47,460 bases of DNA from Actinobacteria bacterium UBA2279 (GTDB lineage: Bacteria > Actinomycetota > Coriobacteriia > Anaerosomatales > Anaerosomataceae). Positions 7,648-16,450 of this stretch are shown in pieces (positions within the stretch are counted from its first letter, which is position 1; every line of letters starts with the position of its first letter). The position numbers and the translations under genes are program-made. Where the stretch lies: the NCBI GenBank assembly GCA_002347365.1, contig DDWT01000028.1:63761-111220 (forward strand), in the 5' to 3' direction. Under the pieces are notes generated by a model. The model made no database searches, was not told where the DNA came from, and saw only the letters and a program-made list of their open reading frames with translations.

Positions 7648-8217
7648 GTGCGCCATGTGCCGAGCATGGATCACGGACTCACCGGTATCATCGAGACCCA
7701 TACAGGGCAGGTGAGGTTCGACGAAGGCCGAGGGTATGCCGAGAAGGATTGGGGCAGGTCCTTCCCACAGGCCTGGATCTGGGCGCAGTGCAACTCCTTT
7801 GCGCAGCCCGGTGTGTCGGTGACCGTGTCGGTTGTGCGAGTCCCATGGCTTCGCAGTGCGTTCACGGGTGTGATCGTCGGCGTTCTTCTGGACGGTCGTC
7901 TGTTCCGGTTCGCGACGTACACCGGAGCCCGGCTGGAGTATCTCAAGACCGCCGAAGGCACGGCTGAATTGGTCGTGGCCGATGAGTCACACCGTCTGTC
8001 GGTGCGACTCTCCGGAGCGGCACCCGGCACGCTCCGCTCTCCGGTTCTCGGGGGCATGGCCGGCACAGTGTATGAGACGCTGACCGGGGAGATGCATGTG
8101 ACGCTTGAGGCGCTCGGCAACGGACGACGTGAGACGCTCCTTGATGCGCACAGCACGCGTGCGGCAGTGGAGCTGATGGATGAACAAGGCGTTCTTGCTC
8201 CAGACGGACGGGATTGA
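7648..8217 (+). pseudogene. 5'-truncated tocopherol-cyclase-like protein
   Basis: About 189 codons match the C-terminal half of the tocopherol cyclase-like family: SMDHGLTG, GRGYAEKDWGRSFP, AWIWAQCNSF, then FRFATYTGARLEYL. Family members are usually over 300 residues, so the N-terminal half is absent. The frame's GTG at 7648 has no ribosome-binding site. One base upstream of this frame, GAG-TGC-GCC would restore the family-like ECAH before VPSMDH, suggesting that homology begins at about 7646 and that one base is missing there. It abuts the truncated cytochrome gene on the other strand, as expected if one deletion removed both 5' ends. In bacteria the function of this family is largely unknown. 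I do not expect a working product. Confidence 0.65.
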
Positions 8218-8259
8218 TGCGCAATCCCGTGCTCATGACCGGGTGGGGTATCTGAGGAC

Positions 8260-8496
8260 TCAGTCGAAGGTGCCGAGCGTCCGGCTCCAGCCGTGTGCAG
8301 TGATGGCCGAGTTGAGCTGATCGCAGAGGCGAGCACGAGTGTAGCGACCCGGTGGGATCCGGTTGATGAGTTCGAGCACGTCGTCTGCCATGTCCATTGA
8401 TTCGGCACGAATGATGACGTCGAGTCGTGTGACGTGGTGCACCTGGGCGAACATCGCGTCGAGCATGCGCTCGATCAGCTCGCGAGTCTCCTCCAC
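8260..8496 (-). CDS. Small hypothetical protein (78 aa)
   Basis: I do not recognise this protein. It is soluble, with a helical N-terminus (MEETRELIERMLDAMFAQVHHVTRLDV), an acidic middle and a basic segment (PPGRYTRARLCDQLNSAITAHGW). It lies 6 bases downstream of the thrC stop on the same strand and is probably co-transcribed. The start is uncertain: the GTG at 8496 has no spacer site, while a strong GGAGGAG lies inside the frame at 8487-8493 and points to a start a little further in. No catalytic or metal motif is visible. Confidence 0.6.
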   Translation of the reverse strand: MEETRELIERMLDAMFAQVHHVTRLDVIIRAESMDMADDVLELINRIPPGRYTRARLCDQLNSAITAHGWSRTLGTFD

Positions 8497-8502
8497 AGGT
8501 AT

Positions 8503-10041
8503 CTAGCGACCGAGCCAGTCGCGTACGGCATCCTCGACGCCGTCACAACCCGCAGCGACCACGTCGCCGAAGCGCTCGGTCGCATCGTCGAGTTCGGCGA
8601 GCGCACGGGGGACGCAGGCGTTCTCGGCCAGTACCTGCACCTTGCCGAGAAGCTCGACGCCACTGAGATCGGCAGCGTCGGCCGGGAGGGGGTCGCCGTA
8701 CAGCAGTCCGGTGAGCGCCTTGTAGACGTCGGCGCCGAACTTGGCCCAGTGAGCGGTGGAGACCACGAGCACAGGGTTCACGTCGCGAAGGCGCTCCGCG
8801 ACCTCCCATGCCACAGCGGTGTGCGGGTCCATGAGGTAGCCGGTCTCGTCGTAGACGCGCGAGATGACGCCAAGCGATTCGTCGTTGCTCACCCAGTCGC
8901 CGATGAAGTGCTCGCGCATACGCCGGAACGTCTCGCGGTCAACCTGGAAACGGCCTTCGCTTGCGAGCGAACCCATCCAATCACGCACGCGCTCGGCACC
9001 GGCAAGCTCGAAGAGCAGCCGTTCGAGGTTGGAGCTGATCAGAATGTCCATGCTCGGGCTTGGCGTGTTGACGAACCGCCGGTCCGAGATGTCGTAGGTC
9101 CCGGTGGCGATGAAGTCGGTGAGCACGTTGTTCTCGTTGCTGGCGCACAGCAGCCTGCCGATCGGAACGCCCATCTTCTTGGCGTAGTATGCGCCCACGA
9201 TGTTCCCGAAGTTGCCTGTGGGCACGCAGACGTCCATCTCGCCGCCTGCGACGACTCCGCCGCTTGTCACCATGTCCGCATAAGCGCTGACGTAGTACGC
9301 GATCTGCGGGAGCAGGCGTCCCCAGTTGATCGAGTTGGCCGAGGACAGCTTGAGGTGGCGCTTCTCGTGAAGCTCGGTGTTGAACGACTCGTCGTTGAAC
9401 GCGGCCTTGACGGCGTCTTGACAGTCGTCGAAGTTGCCGTGCACGCCGAAGACGCTCACATTGCCACCGCGCTGCGTCACCATCTGCTTGCGCTGGATGT
9501 CGGAGACTCCGTCAGCAGGGTAGAAGACGACGATGCGAGTGTGGGCGCGGTCTGCGAACCCCTCGAGCGCCGCCTTGCCCGTGTCGCCCGAGGTCGCCAC
9601 GAGCACAAGGTAGTCGTCTTCAAGCTCACCGCGTTCCTGCTTGAGTGCGATGCCTTCCGAGAAGAACACCGGCATGCACTGCAGCGCCATGTCTTTGAAT
9701 GCCGAGGTGGGACCGTGCCACAGCTCTAGCACGTGCATTCCCGCCACGACCTCCTCGATGGGCGCGATGCGTGCGTCATCGAAGGCCTCGCCGTACGCGA
9801 CGCGCATGAGCTCGGCGATTCGCGCGCCGGGCAGGTCCACGCCGAAACGCTCGAAGATCGTGGCCGCGCGCTGCCAGTAGGGCAGGTCACCGAGTGTGAG
9901 GATCTCCTCGAGCTCGAAGACCGGCAGCGACTCGGGCACATACAGGCCGCCCCCATGCGCGATGCCCTTGACCACGGCATCGGTGAAGGCAGGTCGGCTC
10001 GTGTCGAGTCCGCGGGTGTCGCGGTAGCGTGTCGTTTCCAT
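8503..10041 (-). CDS. thrC: Threonine synthase
   Basis: A PLP enzyme that converts O-phosphohomoserine to threonine. At 512 residues it is of the long type found in E. coli and yeast. Visible are the N-terminal TRGLDTSRPAFTDAVVKGIAHGGGLYVPE, the PLP-lysine motif HGPTSAFKD, the substrate-phosphate loop ATSGDTGKAALEG and the VPTGNFGNIVGAYYAKKMG PLP-phosphate segment. The frame runs up to 10185, but the ATG at 10041 gives the family start; no clear Shine-Dalgarno lies before it. The small unknown gene follows 6 bases after its stop. It is divergent from the desulfidase operon across a 67-base gap. Confidence 0.95.
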   Translation of the reverse strand: METTRYRDTRGLDTSRPAFTDAVVKGIAHGGGLYVPESLPVFELEEILTLGDLPYWQRAATIFERFGVDLPGARIAELMRVAYGEAFDDARIAPIEEVVAGMHVLELWHGPTSAFKDMALQCMPVFFSEGIALKQERGELEDDYLVLVATSGDTGKAALEGFADRAHTRIVVFYPADGVSDIQRKQMVTQRGGNVSVFGVHGNFDDCQDAVKAAFNDESFNTELHEKRHLKLSSANSINWGRLLPQIAYYVSAYADMVTSGGVVAGGEMDVCVPTGNFGNIVGAYYAKKMGVPIGRLLCASNENNVLTDFIATGTYDISDRRFVNTPSPSMDILISSNLERLLFELAGAERVRDWMGSLASEGRFQVDRETFRRMREHFIGDWVSNDESLGVISRVYDETGYLMDPHTAVAWEVAERLRDVNPVLVVSTAHWAKFGADVYKALTGLLYGDPLPADAADLSGVELLGKVQVLAENACVPRALAELDDATERFGDVVAAGCDGVEDAVRDWLGR

Positions 10042-10081
10042 GCGTGCATGGTAGCAGAGCAGGGCGTATGTGGGAGAATCC

Positions 10082-10087
10082 TTATAA
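10082..10087. promoter_or_regulatory. Possible shared -10 hexamer for thrC and the divergent operon
   Basis: TTATAA is self-complementary and could act as -10 for both directions: 41 bases from the thrC ATG and 22 bases from the ATG at 10109. No clear -35 is seen for either. Confidence 0.3.
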
Positions 10088-10108
10088 CCGCTCCCCGGAG
10101 GGATCCGA

Positions 10109-10651
10109 ATGCACCGAAGCCGGAAAGTCGCCTTAGTTGCACACTGTCTGCTCAACGTGAATGCGCGTGTAGAGGGGCTCGCCACATACGAGGGTGTGCA
10201 CCCGCTTGTGGGTGCCCTCGCTGACCGCGGTTACGGCATCGTGCAGCTGCCCTGTCCTGAGATGATGGCCGAGGGAGGCCACCGTGAGCCCAGGCCGGTC
10301 GAGGCGTACGACACCCCGGTGTTCAATGAGCTGTGCGCGGCGCTTGCAGAGGACGCGGTTGCACAGGTGGGCCGTCACCTCAAGGCAGGGGATTCGGTCG
10401 AGTTGTTTGTGGGCATCGAAGGAAGTCCAAGCTGCGGAGTAGGCGTGACGAACGTCAGTGCCGGTGATGGTGTCTGGTGTTCCGGTCGACCGATGACACG
10501 CGTGCCGGGATGCGGTGTGCTCACGCGTGCATTGCGTGAACGTCTCGTACCTCTGGGCGTGATGTTCACCGCAGTCGACAACCGCGATCGTGACCTGGGT
10601 CTGTCCCGAGTCCTGCTCGCCATCGACGATCCGGCGGCTCCCGATGCCTGA
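10109..10651 (+). CDS. TudS-related putative desulfidase (CD3072/DUF523-like)
   Basis: A 180-residue soluble protein beginning MHRSRKVALVAHCLLNVNARV. The conserved Cys in AHCLLN, a second in QLPCPEM and a third in GSPSCGVG match the three-Cys pattern used by TudS (thiouracil desulfidase) to hold a [4Fe-4S] cluster that binds the abstracted sulfur. A late PGCGVLTRAL segment adds another Cys. TudS-like enzymes remove sulfur from thio-compounds. The true substrate here is unknown. GGAGG lies 7 bases before the ATG. It is the first gene of a four-gene run in which each downstream start overlaps the previous stop, so translation is probably coupled. Why a desulfidase sits with an amidohydrolase, peptidase and ligase is open. 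Confidence 0.65.
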   Translation: MHRSRKVALVAHCLLNVNARVEGLATYEGVHPLVGALADRGYGIVQLPCPEMMAEGGHREPRPVEAYDTPVFNELCAALAEDAVAQVGRHLKAGDSVELFVGIEGSPSCGVGVTNVSAGDGVWCSGRPMTRVPGCGVLTRALRERLVPLGVMFTAVDNRDRDLGLSRVLLAIDDPAAPDA

Positions 10652-11426
10652 TGCCCGCCTGTTCGCAAGCTACATCGTGGCCGAGAGCGCAGTTCCGGTG
10701 CTCGCCTCGGCCATCCACGCAGGGCACGATGTCCGAGACGGACTCCGCTCGTATCTGGCGCTGGATGATGCCGCGCGCTTGCGCGAGGAGGACCCGTATA
10801 CCGCCGAGTGGACCGCCTGCGCACCTACGCGCATCGTGGTGCATCGCTCTCGTTTCGAGGTGGATGTGAACCGGCCGCGTGACAGCGCGGTCTACCTGAC
10901 ACCCGCCGAGGCGTGGGGTCTGGATGTCTGGCGCGAGGCATTGCCGGGGGAAATGGTCGCGACATCACTCCGGCACTACGACGATTTCTACGCGAAGGTC
11001 GCACAGATCCTGGACGGGATCGTTGAGCGACACGGTGGATTCGTGCTCCTCGACCTGCACTCGTACAACCACCGCCGGGGCGGGGCCGACGCTGCTGCTG
11101 ACGATCCTGAGGCCAATCCCGAAGTCAATCTCGGCACGGGGACGCTCGATCGTGTTCGCTTCGCCCGCGTCGTCGATACGTTTGTCGCGGATCTGGCCGA
11201 GGCGGGCTTCGATGTGCAGGAGAACGTCAAGTTCCGCGGAGGGAATCTGGCGGCCTGGATACACGAGCGCTATCCCACCGGGTGTGTGCTGGCGATCGAG
11301 TTCAAGAAGACCTGGATGGACGAGTGGACCGGTGAGCGCGATGCCCGGGCGCACGTGCGGATCGCCGAGACACTGGACATGGCGGTACCACATCTTGCCG
11401 AAGCGTTTGGCGAGGTGTCGGTATGA
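10644..11426 (+). CDS. N-formylglutamate amidohydrolase family protein
   Basis: A 260-residue zinc amidohydrolase of the N-formylglutamate deformylase family. Motifs include VHRSRFEVDVNRPRD (Glu/Asn-Arg site), LLDLHSYNHRR (metal-binding DxH), VKFRGGNLAAWIH and CVLAIEFKKTWMDE (catalytic Glu). Members cleave the amide of N-formyl-L-glutamate or similar N-acyl amino acids. No histidine-degradation genes are nearby, so a role in the Hut pathway is unlikely. The ATG at 10644 overlaps the previous gene's stop by 8 bases. Its neighbours (QEGLA peptidase and ATP-grasp ligase) recur with this family in other genomes, as I recall, suggesting removal of an N-acyl group or processing of a ligated amino acid. 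Confidence 0.8.
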   Translation: MPDARLFASYIVAESAVPVLASAIHAGHDVRDGLRSYLALDDAARLREEDPYTAEWTACAPTRIVVHRSRFEVDVNRPRDSAVYLTPAEAWGLDVWREALPGEMVATSLRHYDDFYAKVAQILDGIVERHGGFVLLDLHSYNHRRGGADAAADDPEANPEVNLGTGTLDRVRFARVVDTFVADLAEAGFDVQENVKFRGGNLAAWIHERYPTGCVLAIEFKKTWMDEWTGERDARAHVRIAETLDMAVPHLAEAFGEVSV

Positions 11427-13306
11427 TCCGACCGGCCGAGCTCACTTCCGAACGCATCGCATCGATGGTCGATCGTCTCTCTGAGGACCAGTCGGTGCGC
11501 CGTGCGCTGCCGGTGTGGGGCCGTGTGCATGTCGATCGCCGCCTGCCGTTCATCGTCGTCTACCGCAGACCGGCCGATCATCCGGATGCGGGCACGGACC
11601 GCATCGTCACCGGCGTGGCGAGCTACCTGCTTGCGTCAGGAGAGGCCTCCCGCCGGGACGGGCTGCGCGACCTGTTGCGCGCGCTTGCCGGGGTGATGCG
11701 CGAGCGTTTCGGCTCGTTCCTTATCATCGAGGTGTGGAGCGAGGAGAGCGGGACACCGGACCAGCCCGGCTACCGCCTCGTCCGACGGAGGGGTGATGGA
11801 CTCGATGACACTGCCGAGGAAGTGGTCTCGGCGCTCAGCGAGAGCCGCATCATGGGGCGACCGCCAGTCATCGTGAACGAGACGGCACGGAAGGTCGCCC
11901 CCGAGGGCGCACGGATGCTGTTCGACAGCCGCGAGCTGGCCTCGATGGGCACCGAGCTGTTGGGCATCGCCGTGAACCCGGTCTGGCGCACTCACGCCCA
12001 CGGCGAGACCTACCCGGTGCTTCTCCGCCAGCTCGGCCGTCGCTTCACAACGGCGTTGGATCGCGGTGCATACCGTTTCACGCTAGGGCACACGACCGCC
12101 AGGCCGGGGCACTACCACGTGCTTGGGAGGCGTACCGTTCTCAAGGCGGTGTGGGAGATAGACGCCGAGCTCGCCGCTATCGGTGAGAGCTTCGACCCGC
12201 TATTGCTCGTCACGCCGGTGAACGGTGAACAAGCCTGGACGGCGTTCAGGCGCTCGCGGTTCCAGCGGGCCCCTCGCTTCCGGTACCGACCGTTGCCTGT
12301 CGACCCTGCACGCCTGAAGCACCGACTCTGGGGGGTGCGCACTGAGCGGGTCGAAGATCCGACGTTGATGTATGTGTTCCGGGACATGCAGCGACATCTG
12401 GACCGGCAGCTGACGCTTCTCAACGATCGCAACCGGCCCGAATTCCTGCTCACGGGTCTGCAGCTCTATGGAGGTGTAGAGCCCGGGCTTCTGGCTGTGG
12501 CTGAGCACCTGCTCGACATGCTGCCCGTGCGAAAGGGCGGACGCCGTGGTGCGCGAATCGGCGCACATGAGTTCGCACGGCTGGCGACCGCTGAGATCGA
12601 AGGCTACCGGGAGCAAGCGCCCGGCTTCGGACATCTGCCGGAGGTCCGGGATGACATCTACGCTGGCCTGATGGTCTCCAACGGTCATGTGCTGGTGGGC
12701 AGCGGAGCCTCGATACCCGCGGCTCGCGCAGACGCTCTCATCCAGCACGAGATCGGTACGCATGTCGTCACATATCACAATGGACGTTCGCAGCCGTTTC
12801 GACTTCTGGCGGTGGGACTCCCCGGTTACGATGAGTTGCAGGAGGGCCTGGCAGTGCTGGCCGAGTACCTCGTTGGCGGCCTGGATGCCGAACGCATGCG
12901 CGTACTTGCTGCACGCGTGGTCGCCGTCCACATGCTCGTCGAGGGGGCGGAGTTCGTGGAGACGTTCCGTTTCCTGACCTCGCGCGGATTCACGCAGCAC
13001 GCGGCTTTCACGATCACCACACGCGTGTACCGTGGTGGCGGTCTGACCAAAGACGCCATGTATCTGCGAGGACTTGCGGGAATACTCGACTATGTGGCCG
13101 AGGGATGCGATTTCAGTCGACTGTTCATCGGCAAGTTCGGCGTCAAGCACATTCCTGTTATCGATGAGTTGCTTCTGCGTCAGGTACTATCGCTGCCTGT
13201 AGTGGTTCCGCGATACTTGGAGCGCCCTGACGCCAGACGGCGTCTGGACGGTCTGGAACGTGGTATGAGTGTCATCGATCTTGTGAGAAGGGGCGCCGCA
13301 AAGTGA
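11423..13306 (+). CDS. QEGLA-motif zinc metallopeptidase-like protein (DUF1704, MATCAP-related)
   Basis: A 627-residue protein of the family named flavohaemoglobin expression-modulating QEGLA motif protein (DUF1704). The C-terminal half holds the zincin-like motif HEIGTH (H442, E443, H447), close to HExxH, and the QEGLA motif at 473-477, which supplies a further metal ligand (Glu). The N-terminal half (residues 1-330) is a large, less conserved region. Eukaryotic relatives (MATCAP) remove the C-terminal tyrosine of alpha-tubulin, so a carboxypeptidase-type activity is plausible. No bacterial substrate is known to me. No signal peptide or membrane segment is seen, so it is cytoplasmic. It overlaps the amidohydrolase stop by ATGA and the ATP-grasp start by GTGA, indicating coupled expression. 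Confidence 0.8.
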   Translation: MIRPAELTSERIASMVDRLSEDQSVRRALPVWGRVHVDRRLPFIVVYRRPADHPDAGTDRIVTGVASYLLASGEASRRDGLRDLLRALAGVMRERFGSFLIIEVWSEESGTPDQPGYRLVRRRGDGLDDTAEEVVSALSESRIMGRPPVIVNETARKVAPEGARMLFDSRELASMGTELLGIAVNPVWRTHAHGETYPVLLRQLGRRFTTALDRGAYRFTLGHTTARPGHYHVLGRRTVLKAVWEIDAELAAIGESFDPLLLVTPVNGEQAWTAFRRSRFQRAPRFRYRPLPVDPARLKHRLWGVRTERVEDPTLMYVFRDMQRHLDRQLTLLNDRNRPEFLLTGLQLYGGVEPGLLAVAEHLLDMLPVRKGGRRGARIGAHEFARLATAEIEGYREQAPGFGHLPEVRDDIYAGLMVSNGHVLVGSGASIPAARADALIQHEIGTHVVTYHNGRSQPFRLLAVGLPGYDELQEGLAVLAEYLVGGLDAERMRVLAARVVAVHMLVEGAEFVETFRFLTSRGFTQHAAFTITTRVYRGGGLTKDAMYLRGLAGILDYVAEGCDFSRLFIGKFGVKHIPVIDELLLRQVLSLPVVVPRYLERPDARRRLDGLERGMSVIDLVRRGAAK

Positions 13307-14349
13307 GAATCGGCTTCATGGTCAACAATATCGCCTCCGAAGAGGCGGGCTACACAACCACGCGGCTTGCGGTATCCGCGATCAACCGCGGACACGAGGC
13401 GTGGGTGATGTCGGCCGGCGATTTCGCCTATGACCCCGACGAGAAGATCAAGGCACGTGCCCGCCACGCGCCCAATGGCAAGTACAAGTCCGGGTCCGCA
13501 TACCTCGCCGGATTGCGCGGCTCCAAGGCGAAGGTGAAGCGTATCACCGTTGATGACCTCGATGTCCTGATGCTTCGCAGCAACCCCGCCGAGGAGGTCG
13601 GAGCGCGACCCTGGGCGCAGAGCGCGGGAATCGAGTTCGGGAGAATCGCGATGCGCAACGGCGTGATCGTGCTCAATGACCCGGACGGACTTGCGAAGGC
13701 CATGAACAAGATGTACTTCCAGCTCTTCCCGGAGGAGGTCCGCCCCCGCACTCTGATCACTCGCGATCGCGAAGAGATCAAGGAGTTCGTCAACAACGAA
13801 GGTGGACGCGCGGTGCTCAAGCCGCTGCAGGGGTCGGGCGGGCAGGGCGTGTTCATGATCGACCACGCCTCGAGCAAGAACGTGAACCAGATGGTCGAGG
13901 CGCTGACCCGCGATGGCTACGTCATCTGCCAGGAGTATCTCGAGGCTGCCGAAGAGGGAGACACGAGGCTCTTCATGATGAACGGCCAGCCCCTGCGGTA
14001 CAAAGGCCGTTACGCTGCGTTCCGGCGGATCCGCCAGGGCGACGACATCCGCAGCAACGTGCATGCCGGGGGCGCGATCGCGCAGGCGCATATCAGCGAC
14101 TCACACCTTCGTATCGCCGATATGGTGCGGCCAAAGCTGGTCGCGGACGGCATGTTTCTTGTCGGCCTCGATATCGTGGGCGACAAGCTGATGGAGATCA
14201 ACGTCTTCTCGCCGGGCGGCCTGGGCAGCGCGCAGAAGTTCGAGAAGGTCAACTTCGGCCACGCCGTGCTCGACTCGCTTGAGCGAAAGGTCGAGTACAT
14301 GGCGTACTACCGCCGCCGCTTCTCCAACACGCAGATGGCCACCCTCTAG
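13303..14349 (+). CDS. GshB/RimK-like ATP-grasp ligase
   Basis: A 348-residue ATP-grasp protein resembling the C-terminal part of glutathione synthetase GshB. The N-terminal Rossmann-like part (MRIGFMVNNIASEEAGYTTT) is followed by LNDPDGLAKAMNKMY, PRTLITRD, the flexible Gly-rich loop AVLKPLQGSGGQGVFMI and the metal/ATP motif MEINVFSPGGLG. It would join a carboxylate to an amine with ATP. No gshA-type partner is in view, so classical glutathione synthesis is not supported. The GTG start at 13303 overlaps the previous stop (GTGA), with AAGGGG about 9 bases upstream. As last gene of the operon it could add an amino acid that the QEGLA peptidase removes. That pairing is inference. Confidence 0.82.
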   Translation: MRIGFMVNNIASEEAGYTTTRLAVSAINRGHEAWVMSAGDFAYDPDEKIKARARHAPNGKYKSGSAYLAGLRGSKAKVKRITVDDLDVLMLRSNPAEEVGARPWAQSAGIEFGRIAMRNGVIVLNDPDGLAKAMNKMYFQLFPEEVRPRTLITRDREEIKEFVNNEGGRAVLKPLQGSGGQGVFMIDHASSKNVNQMVEALTRDGYVICQEYLEAAEEGDTRLFMMNGQPLRYKGRYAAFRRIRQGDDIRSNVHAGGAIAQAHISDSHLRIADMVRPKLVADGMFLVGLDIVGDKLMEINVFSPGGLGSAQKFEKVNFGHAVLDSLERKVEYMAYYRRRFSNTQMATL

Positions 14350-14352
14350 CGG

Positions 14353-16336
14353 TTACTTGAGGTAGCTCTCGAGCTGCGTTTCGACCGCTGCACTGATGGC
14401 CTGCGTGCCTCCATATATCTCCATACCGCCGAGCATGTACTCACGCTGGCTCAGGAAGGTCGCTGTCGCAGAGGGGACCGAGTTGCTGCCTGTCAGCAGC
14501 AGCGGACTGCCGTATGCACCGAGCGCCGTGCCGCCGCCGAGCGCGTCGGGGTAGTTGGTGCCGACAGCCACCCCGACCGTGTCCAGGTCGAGCCAGCGAT
14601 ACATCACGCTGAAGCGTGCGACCTCCGTGGCCGTCTCGAAACGGTTGGCGTCATACCATCTCTGGGTGGCGAAGCCGCCGTTGGCTACAAGCCCGGAGTC
14701 GATCTGTGATTTGACGGCGGCGGAGACAGCGCTGGTGCCCCCGATGACGACGCCGGTCTTGATCGGCGCGAACGAGATGAGGCGGGCCGACTCCACGGGA
14801 AGTTCATTGGGTCTCACAAGTATGATCGGCGCCTTGCGTGCAAAAGCGACGGGCGCGGCCGCGAGTGCGTCGGGGTACGTGTCTCCGCGAACGAAGAACG
14901 CCTGGTCGACAAAGCCGTCGGGCGATGCGTTGTTCATGATGTCGACCACGTAGTAGCCGACGCGCTCCGCCGTGTGGTACCGGTTGTCACCCCAGATCCT
15001 TTGGATGCTGGAGACGTGCGCGTGGATGTCATCGTATGCGTCATCTGAAATCGCGGAAGTCCCGCCGATCACGTATGCCATGCTTGCGCCAAGCCGGTCT
15101 ATCTCGGCAAGCACCTCGGCCGGGCAGTATGCCTTGCGTGTGAGGAGCAGGGGGCGTCGAGTGCTCCGGCAAGTGCTGAGGCCGCCAGCGCGTCCGGGAA
15201 GTTCTCGCCGGAGGCGATGACCACGCTTGGGGAGGCCGAGAAGTGCGCCTGCGATACCGCGATCGCGGTCTTGTAGCGATCGCGGTCTTGTAGCGATCGC
15301 GGCCCTGAAGCCGCGTCGCTGCATACGGCGCTGTCGCCATGCCGATGTTGTTGTAGGTCAGGGTGCTGCCATTGTCCTGGTAGACGATCCGGTTGCCGAA
15401 CATCTCGGGATACGGTTGGTCGCCGAGGGCGTTGGTCACCACATCGTAGCCGGGCCCTTCGGGCTGGTTCCAGACGAAGATGTCATCGGCCCCGTTCCGG
15501 TCGTCTTGCCAGGCCAGCATGCGACCGAACAACGCCGGATACTGCTGCCGTGCGGCGTTCACGGTCACGGCTCCCGTGGTTCCGCTACGCAGGTCGGACG
15601 CCCAGATGTCTTTCAGGGTGTTGTCTACATGCGGCCAGCGAGTGTATGCGACCGCATCGCCGTGCATGACTGGCGTACCGATGTCGAAGGTGGTGGTGAG
15701 GTTCGGGACCTTGGCGAGGTCTGTGATCAGCGGGTTGTAGACGAAGACGTCGAACTGACCATCCGCGTCGTCGTAGTACACGATGCGGCCCCGATCCACG
15801 CGAACACCGTTGGGATGTGCCGTTCCGGGGACGGTGCCCGTCACTCCGCGCTCGACGTCGTAGTAGCGGATGTACATCGGCGGCACGACACCCTCAAGCC
15901 AGGCGATGAGATTGCCGTCGATGTCAGGCCCGACGTCATCGACGCTGTTGTTGGTGATGCGAGTCCTCACTCCTGTCCCGAGGTCGTACATGTAGATTTC
16001 GGTGTCGGTCTCGGAGTGATCCATGTAGACCACGCGCCCTGCCGATACTCTCGGGAGGTCTTGGTCGGCGTCGTCATCTGGATCTGTGATAGTGGTCCGG
16101 GTGTGCGTTGCCAGGTTGTACGCCACGACATTGGCATCCGCCGTGTCGGGGGGTGGGGGGAGGAGGAGCGGCCGCTCCTGCCGCACCACCCACTAGCCTT
16201 CGGTGACAGGCATGGTCCGGTACCCCGGTCCGGTGGTCAGGGCGACGTTGGAGAAGGTGATTGCTGAAGCCGGGGTGGCGATCAGAGTGATCGTGAGCGT
16301 CAGGACGAAGAGCTTTGCTGTCATGTGACGAGACAT
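14353..16336 (-). pseudogene. Broken secreted beta-propeller protein with three cell-wall-binding (CW_binding_2) repeats
   Basis: Reading leftward from an ATG at 16336 (AAGGGGG 8 bases ahead) there is a signal peptide (SRHMTAKLFVLTLTITLIA, then TPASA). After residue 47 an in-frame TAG (16193-16195) stops it. The frame then resumes with a TolB/PD40-like beta-propeller (VVYMDHSETDTEIYMYDL and similar). At RLQGRDRYKTAIA, the start of cell-wall repeat 1, a 17-bp tandem duplication (15261-15294) shifts the frame. A one-base loss in a run at 15150-15154 shifts it again, after which repeats 1 (end), 2 and 3 read cleanly to the stop. Restoring each lesion on paper gives one continuous ORF. The intact protein would be anchored to the wall. 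It converges with the ATP-grasp gene 3 bases away. Confidence 0.8.
15261..15302. repeat. 17-bp tandem duplication causing a frameshift
   Basis: Two exact 17-bp units (15261-15277 and 15278-15294) plus 8 bases of a third. Removing one unit restores the reading frame RLQGRDRYKTAIAVSQAHFS of the cell-wall-binding repeat. Confidence 0.9.
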
Positions 16337-16450
16337 GATCTGTACCCCCTTGCAAGGGTGTGACCCCTGTCACGCTCATTCCCATGGTTTGGTCTTGAGT
16401 CTCACGGCAGAGGTATAGTCGTATCCAGGCGAGCACCGAGGAGGCCCCGT

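Noticed and set aside
14353..16336. An insertion sequence or programmed frameshift as the cause of the broken surface gene
   Set aside because: There is no transposase or inverted repeat. The shift comes from a plain 17-bp tandem duplication and no slippery site is present, and an in-frame stop lies further upstream.
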